From positions 744,001-808,000 of the forward strand of contig NZ_JARXVH010000001.1 of the NCBI RefSeq assembly GCF_029892565.1: 64,000 nucleotides of DNA. Direction: 5' to 3'. The position numbers and the translations under genes were made by a program. The stretch is from Streptomyces pseudovenezuelae (GTDB taxonomy: Bacteria > Actinomycetota > Actinomycetes > Streptomycetales > Streptomycetaceae). Positions within the stretch are counted from its first letter, which is position 1; the number at the start of each line of letters is the position of its first letter. Below the pieces are notes generated by a model. It was not told the DNA's origin. It saw only the letters and a program-made list of their open reading frames with translations, and ran no database searches. Shown piece after piece: positions 1-7,771 of this stretch.

Positions 1-392
1 TCGGCATCTACGGCTACAGCGCCTACGGGCCGGCCAAGTTCGCGGTCCGCGGGCTCATGGAGTCACTGCGGGCCGAGCTCACACCGTGCGGTGTCCACGT
101 CGGCGTCGTCTTCCCGCCGGACGTGGACACCCCCCAACTCGCCGAGGAGAACCGCTGGAAGCCGGCGGAGACCCGGGCGGTCGGCGGAACGATCAAGCCG
201 ATCCCGGCGGAACAAGTCGCGCAGGCGATAGTGAAGGGCATCGACCGACGACGTTTCCTGATCTGCCCCGACCTGGGCACCCGCGCACTGTCGAGGTTCG
301 GCAGCGTGCTGACGCCCCTGCTCAACCGGGAGTTCGACCGCCGGGTGAGAGCGGTCCGGAAGGCGGGGCGGAAGGCGGGACCGAACTCCTGA
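1..392 (+). CDS. SDR oxidoreductase, 3-ketodihydrosphingosine reductase-like (5' end missing)
   Basis: This is the C-terminal 129 residues of a short-chain dehydrogenase; the reading frame is already open at base 3. The visible start of the fragment has the YxxxK catalytic signature (Y-G-P-A-K after GYSA). It is followed by a PPDVDTPQL segment and an EENRWKPAET segment, which resemble the 3-ketodihydrosphingosine reductase (KDSR/FVT1) branch of the SDR family. Those enzymes reduce 3-ketosphinganine or related keto-lipids with NADPH. The Rossmann-fold N-terminus lies outside the window. The last 71 bases overlap, convergently, the tail of the next gene. SDR membership is secure; the substrate is inferred from similarity only. 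Confidence 0.85.
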   Translation, partial: GIYGYSAYGPAKFAVRGLMESLRAELTPCGVHVGVVFPPDVDTPQLAEENRWKPAETRAVGGTIKPIPAEQVAQAIVKGIDRRRFLICPDLGTRALSRFGSVLTPLLNREFDRRVRAVRKAGRKAGPNS

Positions 393-1923
393 CTGTGCAC
401 AGCGGGTTGGGCAGCGGCAGATAACGCGCGTCGGCGCCGTCCGCGCCCGTCCAGCGCAGCAGCAGGTTCGTCTTGCCGGGCAGCTCGGGGGCGGTGAGCA
501 GAGCGGCGGCCTCGGGGAGGTCGTGCCGGGCGAGCTCGCGGCGCACGGCGGGCCACGGGTCGAAGCCGGGACGCGGTTCCGCCAAGGCGCCGGCGATCTC
601 GATGAGGTTGTTGACGACCAGGCAGTACACGAGCCGCTCCCAGCCGGCAGCCCGTGTCACCTCCGGCAGCAGCTTCACGCCCTCCGCGTCCCGGAAGAGC
701 GCCTGCACCGGGGTCCCGTCCGCGTCCACCGTGACCAGCGTGTTCTGCAGGTGCGCCTCCAGTACGACGCCGTGGTCCGCGAAGGCCGTCAGACACGGCG
801 GAACCACGGCCCGCAGATACGCCTCCCACCAGGCCGCCGGATCCGACGGCGCGGCCATCGGACTGCCCTCGAAACCCTCCACCAGCCCCGCCGCGAGCAG
901 CGGTGTCGTACCGGGCAGCAGATGGCCGTGCAGCCCGTCGCGCACGAGGACCGCGAGTTCCTCGAAGGCGAAGTCGGCGGTGCGGTAGCCGCGGTCGCTC
1001 AGCCAGGCCGCGTGGGTTTCCATCGCGGCGAACGCCGAGGTCACCGCCGTGTCCGTGCGGCGCAGCTTCAGCAGGTCGTGGCGCCACAGCCGGCGGATGT
1101 CGTTGGTGATGCGCACATCGAGGCTGAACTTCAGGAACAGGTCACGCTCGGGGGCGTACACCGTGCGGATCGCGGCCGTCGGCCAGGTGTCGAAGGCGGT
1201 CGTGCCGAGGCGGACCAGCCGGCCGTCCGCGAAGGCCGGCGCGAGGCCGGCGCCGAGCAGATCGAGCTGCCAGGGGTGGGCGGGCAGCAGCCGGTAGCCG
1301 GGCGGGGCCTGGCCGAGGGCGTCGAGCGCGGACGTGTCGCCCTCCTCGACGACCGCGTCCGCGCGCACCCCGAGCAGCACCAGCGGGAAGTCGGCGTACG
1401 CCTCGGGGGCGTACGGCAGCCAGCCGGCCACCGGGCCGCCGCCGCGCGCCTTGGGGGCCGGGTGGTAGGGGTGGCCGGTGATCAGGGACTGCTCGGAGCG
1501 CCGGTACGGGTCCTCGGGCGCCGTCGCCCCGGCGCGGGCGGTGAGCAGCGCGGCGACCGCGTCCCGGCTGTCGGTCATCTCGGCGGGCAGCTCGTGGTTG
1601 GACAGGCCCGTGGTGCGGCGCAGCTCCTCGGCGACGAGTTTGACCAGCTCGGTGTGGCCGACGCGGTGCCAGCGGCCCGCCGCGTACACCTCGGGTTCCG
1701 TGGGTCGCCGCTCGCCACGCACGCGTAGGAGGCGGTCCACGCCGGGCAGGCGGTACTCGTGGCGCTCGCCGCGCTCGGTGAGCGGCTCGGCCACTTCGCG
1801 CAGCAGACAGTTCAGGAGCGGTGCGGCCGCGTACGCGTCGGCGCGGGCCGGGACGGTGGCGCCGGCCGCGGCGTCGTCACCGGCGGGCGGGGGGATGAGA
1901 ACCACGCGATCCACTCGATCCAT
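322..1923 (-). CDS. IucA/IucC family siderophore synthetase (copy 1)
   Basis: A 533-residue member of the NRPS-independent siderophore synthetase family. These enzymes adenylate a carboxylic acid such as citrate and condense it with an amine or hydroxamate. The ATP-binding motif GHPYHPAPKARGG is present, as are the LPAHPWQ motif and a C-terminal LEAHLQN segment with a downstream FRDAEG acid/arginine motif. The start is the ATG at 1921-1923; the more upstream in-frame Met would run deep into the divergent gene. Family proteins normally stop soon after an LPNPL motif, but this one runs about 24 residues further, through the 3' end of the convergent SDR gene. It is divergent from a second family member. 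No decarboxylase, monooxygenase or transporter lies nearby, so the siderophore made cannot be inferred. Confidence 0.88.
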   Translation of the reverse strand: MDRVDRVVLIPPPAGDDAAAGATVPARADAYAAAPLLNCLLREVAEPLTERGERHEYRLPGVDRLLRVRGERRPTEPEVYAAGRWHRVGHTELVKLVAEELRRTTGLSNHELPAEMTDSRDAVAALLTARAGATAPEDPYRRSEQSLITGHPYHPAPKARGGGPVAGWLPYAPEAYADFPLVLLGVRADAVVEEGDTSALDALGQAPPGYRLLPAHPWQLDLLGAGLAPAFADGRLVRLGTTAFDTWPTAAIRTVYAPERDLFLKFSLDVRITNDIRRLWRHDLLKLRRTDTAVTSAFAAMETHAAWLSDRGYRTADFAFEELAVLVRDGLHGHLLPGTTPLLAAGLVEGFEGSPMAAPSDPAAWWEAYLRAVVPPCLTAFADHGVVLEAHLQNTLVTVDADGTPVQALFRDAEGVKLLPEVTRAAGWERLVYCLVVNNLIEIAGALAEPRPGFDPWPAVRRELARHDLPEAAALLTAPELPGKTNLLLRWTGADGADARYLPLPNPLCTVRSSVPPSAPPSGPLSPGGRTPG

Positions 1924-2016
1924 TCGTGCCCTGAGGTCCGTACAGGCGAAGATGATCAGTATGTATGCCGTCACTCCCCGTTCGTGACGCCCTACTCGTA
2001 CCCGAGGAGCCCGCCC

Positions 2017-3516
2017 GTGCACCGTCCCCACCCCACGGAGGCCGTGGTCGCCGACGAGCTGGCCGTCGTACGTCCCGACCTCCTGTCACGGTACGCGGCA
2101 GAGCTGCCGGGTGCCCGGGCGGCCGTGCTGACCCGGCTGTGGCGGGCGCTGGCCCACGAGCCGCTGCCGTGGATCACGGGCCGCGATCCGGGCCCCGACG
2201 GGACCACCCTGCGCCTGCGCGACGGCCGCCGGCTGCACGGGCCGCCCGCCGACCCGTACGCCACGTCCGCGTACGTCACCGTCGTACGACTCGACGAGAG
2301 CGCCTACGACCATCCGGCGCGGTTGATGACCGACCTCGGCGTACCCCACGGCACTGGGTTCGCGACCGAACTGGCGCACAGCGTCGCGTCGTTGGCGCTG
2401 TCCCGGGCCGATCAAGTGGACCGTCCGAAGGAGTGGCCGGCGAGCGACTGGGAGTGGGAGCAGCGGGTGGTCGACGGGCACCCGTACCACCCCAACTGCC
2501 GTTCCCGGCCCGGCTTCTCGGTGGCCGAGCAGCTCGCCTACGGTCCCGAGCACCGGCCGGTCGTCGAGCTGGGCATGGCGTCCCTGCCGGCGCGGGAGTG
2601 CCTGGTGACGGGCGTCTGGCCGGCCGAAATGCGGGACGGGGAGCGGCTGTTGCTGCCGGTGCATCCCTGGCAGGCGCACCACGTGCTCAAGCGGACCTGC
2701 AACGAGGGACCGCGCGCCCACCCGCTGATGTCGCTGCGCACGCTCGCCGTGCAGGACGGCCCGCACGTCAAGACGGCGCTGAGCGCCCGGCTGACGTCCT
2801 CGGTGCGGGACATCTCGGTCTACTCGATCGGCATGTCGGCGACCCTGTCGGCGTTCGCGGAATCGCTGGCGGCCCGCTCGGACGGACTGCTGCACGTCAC
2901 CCGCACGCTGGGCGCGGCCACCCCGGACTCCCCCGACCTCGCGGCCGTACTGCGCGAGTCACCGCAGACGTACGCGGCGACGGAACGCGGCGAGCGGGTC
3001 GTGCCGGTGGCCGCGCTCGCCACCACCGAGCTGCCCGACTCCCCTTCCTGGCTCGCCGAGTTCACCCGCCTCACCCTCACGGTCTGCCTGCGCCTGCTGG
3101 AGCAGGGGGTGGCCCTTGAGGCACACGGTCAGAACCTCCTGGTCGTCCTGTCGGACTCGGGTGCCCCCCTGCGGCTGGTCTACCGCGACCTCGCCGACAT
3201 CCGGGTCAGCCCGGTCCGACTGGCCCGGCACGGCGTCCCGGACCCCGGGCTGACCGGACGGGTGATCACCGACGACGAAACGTCTCTGCGTCGCAAGCTG
3301 TTCGGGTCCCTGGTGGCCGGGGCACTCGCGGCCATCGCCGGTTCGGAGCCGGCCCTGCGGACCGCGCTGGAGGCGGCCGTACGAGATCTGCCGCGCACCC
3401 CCGACCTCGTCACGCTGCTCGAAGAGCCTCTGCCCGCGAAGGCGTTGACGCTGATGCGGCTGTCGCCGGGGACGCCCGGGGACCAGTGGACCCAGTTGCC
3501 CAACCCCCTTCACTGA
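2017..3516 (+). CDS. IucA/IucC family siderophore synthetase (copy 2)
   Basis: A 499-residue paralogue of the divergent synthetase. It has the nucleotide-binding HPYHPNCRSRPGF segment, LPVHPWQ, a central KTALSARLTSSVRDI segment and the C-terminal LEAHGQN and VYRDLAD motifs, and it ends at the family-typical LPNPL. The GTG start is chosen because a GAGGAG ribosome site ends seven bases upstream; longer in-frame starts lack one. In copy 1 the ATP-site motif has Lys (PKAR), while here the equivalent position reads CRSR, an Arg for Lys exchange. The two copies may act sequentially on one di- or tri-carboxylate, as paired synthetases do in other pathways, but that is inference. I found no canonical iron box in the 93-bp divergent promoter region. 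Confidence 0.87.
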   Translation: MHRPHPTEAVVADELAVVRPDLLSRYAAELPGARAAVLTRLWRALAHEPLPWITGRDPGPDGTTLRLRDGRRLHGPPADPYATSAYVTVVRLDESAYDHPARLMTDLGVPHGTGFATELAHSVASLALSRADQVDRPKEWPASDWEWEQRVVDGHPYHPNCRSRPGFSVAEQLAYGPEHRPVVELGMASLPARECLVTGVWPAEMRDGERLLLPVHPWQAHHVLKRTCNEGPRAHPLMSLRTLAVQDGPHVKTALSARLTSSVRDISVYSIGMSATLSAFAESLAARSDGLLHVTRTLGAATPDSPDLAAVLRESPQTYAATERGERVVPVAALATTELPDSPSWLAEFTRLTLTVCLRLLEQGVALEAHGQNLLVVLSDSGAPLRLVYRDLADIRVSPVRLARHGVPDPGLTGRVITDDETSLRRKLFGSLVAGALAAIAGSEPALRTALEAAVRDLPRTPDLVTLLEEPLPAKALTLMRLSPGTPGDQWTQLPNPLH

Positions 3517-3560
3517 CCGCCGTTTTGGAGCACGGCACCTTTGATCAATAGGATCCGCCG

Positions 3561-4826
3561 ATGATCAGAACTCAACGGCTGGCGGCAGGAGTGTGCGCCC
3601 TGCTCGCCGCCATGGCGGCCGGGCTCGCGTTCCCGGCCGCGGCAGCCGCCAGCGAACCCACGGGCGAAAGCGTCGCGAAGGTCGACCTCGTCCTCGACGT
3701 CAGTGGGTCCATGCGGGCCCGGGACATCGACGGCGGGACGCGGATGGCGGCGGCGAAGCAGGCGTTCAACGAGGTGCTCGACGCGACACCCGAGGAGGTC
3801 CAGCTCGGCATCCGCACCCTCGGCGCCAACTACCCGGGCGACGACCAGAAGACGGGCTGCAAGGACACCGCGCAGCTCTACCCGGTCGGCCCGCTGGACC
3901 GCACCGAGGCCAAGACGGCGGTGGCGACCCTCTCGCCGACGGGCTGGACGCCGATCGGTCCCGCGCTCCTCAAGGCGGCCGACGACCTCGGCGAGGACGC
4001 GGGCTCCAAGCGGATCGTGCTGATCAGTGACGGCGAGGACACCTGCGCCCCGCTCGACCCGTGCGAGGTGGCCCGCGAGATCGCGGCCAAGGGCATCGGC
4101 ATGACCATCGACACCCTCGGCCTGGTGCCGAGCACCAAGCTGCGCAAGCAGCTCAGTTGCATCGCCGAGGCGACCGGCGGGACGTACACCTCGGTCGAGC
4201 ACACCGACGAACTCACCGACAAGGTCAACCAGTTGGTGGACCGCGCGGCCGACCCGGTGGTGACTCCGGTGGCCACGGAGGGCGCCGACTCCTGCGCGAA
4301 GGCGCCGACGCTGAAGTCCGGTCTCTACACGGACCGCGAGGAGTTCGGGCAGCAGCGCTGGTACCGGGTGGACGTCAACCCCGGTCAGGAGCTGCGCACT
4401 TCGGTGAGCGTGTCGGCCGACCGGGCGATGAACCCGGACTACGGCGTGCTGCTGCGCGCGGTGACGGCGCACGGCCGCGAGATCGTGCGCGGCGAGGCCT
4501 CGGGCACCGGCCGCACGGACGTCATCTCGACGGGACTGCGCTATCCGAAGGCGGACAGCGACGACGAGGACGCCCCGGCCGAGACCGTGTGCCTCCAGGT
4601 GACCAACTCCTACTCGGCGGCGGCCGGCGTGAAGACGACGCCCGGTATGCCGGTAGAGCTGACGGTGGACGTGGTCGACGCGCCCTCGAAGGCGAGCGAC
4701 GTGGCCTCCTTCGGCCTCGGGCGCGGCTGGTGGCTGCTCGGCCTGCTGGTGCTGGTCGGCTTCCTGGCCGGCGTGCTCTGGGGCTGGGTGTCCCGCTGGC
4801 GGCTCGCGGTCTGGAGGACCAACTGA
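3561..4826 (+). CDS. Exported von Willebrand factor A domain membrane protein
   Basis: A 421-residue protein with an N-terminal Ala-rich signal peptide (residues about 1-30). A von Willebrand A domain begins at VDLVLDVSGSM, which is a complete MIDAS DxSxS metal-binding motif. Downstream come TPIGPALL and an ISDGEDTC segment, consistent with an intact VWA fold. A beta-rich region with paired cysteines follows, then one transmembrane helix near the C-terminus (WWLLGLLVLVGFLAGVLWGW) and a short Arg-containing tail. The topology suggests an extracellular, membrane-anchored protein-binding or metal-dependent adhesion module. Its stop codon overlaps the start of the next gene by one base (TGATG), so the two are very likely an operon and probably a functional pair. 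The ligand is unknown. Confidence 0.85.
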   Translation: MIRTQRLAAGVCALLAAMAAGLAFPAAAAASEPTGESVAKVDLVLDVSGSMRARDIDGGTRMAAAKQAFNEVLDATPEEVQLGIRTLGANYPGDDQKTGCKDTAQLYPVGPLDRTEAKTAVATLSPTGWTPIGPALLKAADDLGEDAGSKRIVLISDGEDTCAPLDPCEVAREIAAKGIGMTIDTLGLVPSTKLRKQLSCIAEATGGTYTSVEHTDELTDKVNQLVDRAADPVVTPVATEGADSCAKAPTLKSGLYTDREEFGQQRWYRVDVNPGQELRTSVSVSADRAMNPDYGVLLRAVTAHGREIVRGEASGTGRTDVISTGLRYPKADSDDEDAPAETVCLQVTNSYSAAAGVKTTPGMPVELTVDVVDAPSKASDVASFGLGRGWWLLGLLVLVGFLAGVLWGWVSRWRLAVWRTN

Positions 4827-5635
4827 TGCGGATCACACGAGTGTTGGGCGCGGCCCTGCTGACGCTGGGGCTGGCCGCATGGCCCGCCGCGGCCGACTCC
4901 ACCCCGGCGCCGAGCGCGTCGGACGACGGCTCGGCGCCGACCTCGGCGGGCACGTCGTTCCGTACGGCGGCCGAGTTCGAGCAGGGCCGGCAGGCCACCG
5001 CCGGCGCCTCCACGGGCGACTACCTGTACTGGTCGTTCCCGGCGGACGCCGGCCAACGCCCCACCGTCAAGGCGACGGTGAAGCTGCCGGACGCGCACGC
5101 CGCCCAGACCTGGCAGCTCGACGTGTACGACGGACTGCGCCGCCGTCAGGCCTGCCAGTACGGGGCGCAGACCCGCACCGCGGCCCAGGGTGCGACCTCG
5201 GTCGACCTGGCCTGCACGCTGCGGACCGTCCGCGCCTGGTCGGAGACCTGGGCCGACGACCCGCTGCCGGGCACGTACTACATCCGGCTGACCGCGGTGA
5301 ACCTCGCCACGGCCGACCTGGGTCTGCCGGTGAGCACCGAGGTGCGGGTCGACTCCAAGGACGTCGGCGGTTCGGCGGCGGTGGACGGCTCGCTGGCGAA
5401 GCCGCTGGTGCCTGGGATCGCGGTGACGTCGAACTCCGAGGACAGCGACGAGGATTCGTCGTCGTCCGCCGTGCTGTCCAGCATCGAGCCCGATGACGGC
5501 TGGTCCTCCGGCTGGTGGTCCGACCGCTGGGTGTGGACCGCGGTGGGCGGTGTGCTGGCCGCGCTGGCCGGCGTCGGCGGGTACGCGCTGACGCGCGGTT
5601 CGGGCCGTCCTTCGCGGCTGCCTCCGGGCGCCTGA
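4826..5635 (+). CDS. Exported single-pass membrane protein, partner of the VWA protein
   Basis: A 269-residue protein of unknown function. It has a signal peptide (residues 1-24, ending AAWPAAADS), a Ser/Ala-rich linker, and a probable beta-sandwich extracellular domain with two cysteines. An acidic Ser/Glu/Asp stretch precedes a C-terminal transmembrane helix (VWTAVGGVLAALAGVGGYAL). The ATG start overlaps the upstream stop codon, and GGAGG at 4813-4817 precedes it. Similar topology and coupled translation with the VWA gene suggest that the two proteins sit together at the cell surface. I recognise no catalytic motif. A strong hairpin ends the transcript just downstream. Confidence 0.75.
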   Translation: MRITRVLGAALLTLGLAAWPAAADSTPAPSASDDGSAPTSAGTSFRTAAEFEQGRQATAGASTGDYLYWSFPADAGQRPTVKATVKLPDAHAAQTWQLDVYDGLRRRQACQYGAQTRTAAQGATSVDLACTLRTVRAWSETWADDPLPGTYYIRLTAVNLATADLGLPVSTEVRVDSKDVGGSAAVDGSLAKPLVPGIAVTSNSEDSDEDSSSSAVLSSIEPDDGWSSGWWSDRWVWTAVGGVLAALAGVGGYALTRGSGRPSRLPPGA

Positions 5636-5645
5636 CGGCTCGTCA

Positions 5646-5680
5646 AAAGGCCCGCCGCACCTGGGGTACGGCGGGCCTTT
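5646..5680. terminator. Bidirectional intrinsic terminator
   Basis: Perfect 12-bp inverted repeat AAAGGCCCGCCG / CGGCGGGCCTTT with an 11-nt loop, ending in T residues on both strands. It lies between the convergent 4826-5635 and HxlR genes and can serve both. Confidence 0.85.
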
Positions 5681-5711
5681 CGGCATCCTCGGGCGCCTCG
5701 GTTCGACGTCC

Positions 5712-6353
5712 TCAGACCTCGCGCAACGCCTTCGCCAGCATGCCGTCGCCGGTCACCTCGATCCGTCCGTCCCGCACCGCGTCGGCCACGCTCAACTCCC
5801 CGCTGCCGACGGCCGTGCCCGTCCCGGTGTCCAGGACGAGCCGGGCGTCGGGCTCGCCGGGCGCGGGTCCGTCACCGTAGACCGGGCCGTCCTCGGCACC
5901 GACGTAGAGATGGAAGTCCCCTTCCTCCAGCCGGACTTCAACGAGCCCCTCCCCCAGGTCCCCCATCTCGCCCAGGGACCGCAGCATCGGCAGCGCGAAC
6001 CAGTGGGCGCGCACCGCGTCCGTGGGGCGCCGCTCGCCCAGCTCGGCCTGCCCCCACGCCCCGAGGGCCTGCACCACCGGCAGCAACTCGCGTCCGCGCG
6101 GGGTGAGTTCGTAGACGTAGGCCGCACCGGGCGGGGGCAGCCGGCGGCGGGTGGTGAGGCCGACGCTCTCCATGTCCTTAAGCCGGGAGGCGAGTACGTC
6201 CGTGCTCACGCCCGGCAGGTCGGCGTGCAGGTCCGTGTAGCGGCGCGGGCCGGCGAGCAGTTCCCGGACGATCAGCAGGGTCCAGCGGTCGCCCACGACG
6301 TCGAGGGCACGGGCTGCGGAACAGTACTGGTCGTAGCTTCGGCGTGGTGACAT
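5712..6353 (-). CDS. HxlR family winged-helix transcriptional regulator
   Basis: A 213-residue regulator. The N-terminus YDQYCSAARALDVVGDRWTLLIVRELL is the typical HxlR start, with the conserved Cys followed by the GDRWT motif. The winged helix then continues through GVSTDVLASRLKDMESVGL. Unlike minimal HxlR proteins of about 110 residues, it carries an additional C-terminal half rich in acidic and Gly residues, possibly an SCP2-like or ligand-binding domain. The ATG at 6353 is chosen because family similarity begins there; an in-frame ATG at 6371 has a slightly better purine-rich upstream stretch. It is divergent from the aminotransferase gene, and an inverted-repeat array lies between them, suggesting auto-regulation and control of that gene. 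Confidence 0.85.
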   Translation of the reverse strand: MSPRRSYDQYCSAARALDVVGDRWTLLIVRELLAGPRRYTDLHADLPGVSTDVLASRLKDMESVGLTTRRRLPPPGAAYVYELTPRGRELLPVVQALGAWGQAELGERRPTDAVRAHWFALPMLRSLGEMGDLGEGLVEVRLEEGDFHLYVGAEDGPVYGDGPAPGEPDARLVLDTGTGTAVGSGELSVADAVRDGRIEVTGDGMLAKALREV

Positions 6354-6384
6354 GCGACGCAGTCTAGACATGTCGTTGGACTTT

Positions 6385-6410
6385 CCAAGCTCGAACTTGG
6401 TAAAACCAAG
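6385..6410. promoter_or_regulatory. Candidate HxlR operator (three half-sites)
   Basis: The HxlR/aminotransferase intergenic region contains CCAAG (6385-6389), CTTGG (6396-6400) and CCAAG (6406-6410). The last two form the perfect palindrome CTTGGTAAAACCAAG. Position and symmetry suggest an operator for the adjacent regulator; binding is inferred. Confidence 0.5.
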
Positions 6411-6440
6411 CAACACAAGTCACCGGAGAGGCGAGCGCGC

Positions 6441-7649
6441 ATGGAGTTCCGGCAGTCGAACAAGCTCAGCGAGGTCTGTTACGAGATCCGCGGCCCGGTG
6501 ATCGAGCAGGCCAACGCGTTGGAGGCGGCGGGCCACAGCGTGCTGCGCCTGAACACCGGCAATCCCGCCCTGTTCGGCTTCGAGGCGCCGGAGGAGATCC
6601 TCCAGGACATGATCCGGATGCTCCCGCAGGCGCACGGCTACACGGACTCGCGCGGCATCCTCTCCGCCCGCCGCGCCGTCGCCCAGCGCTACCAGGAGCG
6701 GGGTCTTGAGGTCGGCGTGGACGACGTCTTCCTCGGCAACGGCGTGTCCGAGCTGGTCTCCATGGCCGTACAGGCGCTGGTCGAGGACGGCGACGAAATC
6801 CTCATCCCCGCCCCGGACTTCCCCCTCTGGACCGCCGTCACCACCCTGGCCGGCGGCAAGGCGGTGCACTACCTCTGCGACGAACAGTCCGACTGGTACC
6901 CGGACCTGGACGACATGGCGTCGAAGATCACCGACCGAACCAAGGCCGTGGTCATCATCAACCCGAACAACCCCACCGGCGCGGTCTACCCGAAGGAGAT
7001 CATCGAGGGCATCCTCGATCTGGCCCGCCGGCACGGCCTGATGGTCTTCGCCGACGAGATCTACGACCAGATCCTCTACGACGACGCCGTGCACCACTCG
7101 GCCGCCGCGCTCGCCCCCGACCTGGTGGTCCTCACCTTCTGCGGCCTGTCGAAGACGTACCGCGTGGCGGGGTTCCGCTCGGGCTGGCTGGTCGTCACCG
7201 GCCCCAAGCAGCACGCGAAGAGCTATCTGGAGGGCCTGACGATGCTGGCCTCCATGCGGCTGTGCGCCAACGCGCCCGCCCAGTACGCCATCCAGGCCGC
7301 GCTCGGCGGTCGCCAGTCCATCCACGAACTGACCGCGCCGGGCGGCCGGTTGAACGAGCAGCGCACCGTGGCCTGGGAGAAGCTGAACGAGATCCCCGGT
7401 GTGTCGTGCGTGCGGCCCAAGGGCGCGCTCTACGCGTTCCCGCGTCTCGATCCCAAGGTGCACAAGATCCACGACGACGAGAGGTTCGTCCTGGACCTGC
7501 TGCTGCGGGAGAAGATCCAGGTGGTCCAGGGCACCGGCTTCAACTGGCCGACCCCCGACCACTTCCGCATCCTCACGCTGCCGTACGCGGACGACCTGGA
7601 GGCGGCGATCGGCCGGATCGGGCGGTTCCTGAGCGGATACCGGCAGTAG
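6441..7649 (+). CDS. alaA: Pyridoxal phosphate-dependent aminotransferase, AlaA type
   Basis: A 402-residue class I/II aminotransferase. From the opening EFRQSNKLSEVCYEIRGP through INPNNPTGAVYPKE it matches the AlaA/YfbQ group, which transfers an amino group between glutamate and pyruvate to make alanine. The PLP lysine is K238 in GLSKTYRVAGFRSGW, with the YADEIYD aspartate/tyrosine segment upstream. Length is normal for the family. The start is well defined: the ATG at 6441 follows a GGAGAGG ribosome site. The gene is divergent from an HxlR regulator and shares the inverted-repeat region with it, which suggests specific regulation. Assignment as alanine aminotransferase rests on family resemblance. 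Confidence 0.88.
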   Translation: MEFRQSNKLSEVCYEIRGPVIEQANALEAAGHSVLRLNTGNPALFGFEAPEEILQDMIRMLPQAHGYTDSRGILSARRAVAQRYQERGLEVGVDDVFLGNGVSELVSMAVQALVEDGDEILIPAPDFPLWTAVTTLAGGKAVHYLCDEQSDWYPDLDDMASKITDRTKAVVIINPNNPTGAVYPKEIIEGILDLARRHGLMVFADEIYDQILYDDAVHHSAAALAPDLVVLTFCGLSKTYRVAGFRSGWLVVTGPKQHAKSYLEGLTMLASMRLCANAPAQYAIQAALGGRQSIHELTAPGGRLNEQRTVAWEKLNEIPGVSCVRPKGALYAFPRLDPKVHKIHDDERFVLDLLLREKIQVVQGTGFNWPTPDHFRILTLPYADDLEAAIGRIGRFLSGYRQ

Positions 7650-7771
7650 CGGATATCCGCAGTCGGCCTCGGGGTTCGGCCGTGTTGTCGATGGTCTCGA
7701 TGTTCACGGATTCGCGGTCGCGGAGAGTGGGGATGCCATAGAGTGCGGCCACTGATCTCGGGGATCGGGGG

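Noticed and set aside
1924-2016. Possible iron box in the divergent siderophore synthetase promoter region
   Set aside because: I looked for a TTAGGTTAGGCTCACCTAA-like palindrome and found none; no iron regulation is claimed.
7650-7659. CGGATATCCG palindrome directly after the aminotransferase stop
   Set aside because: A 10-bp palindrome with no loop and no T tract is too short to call a terminator or operator.
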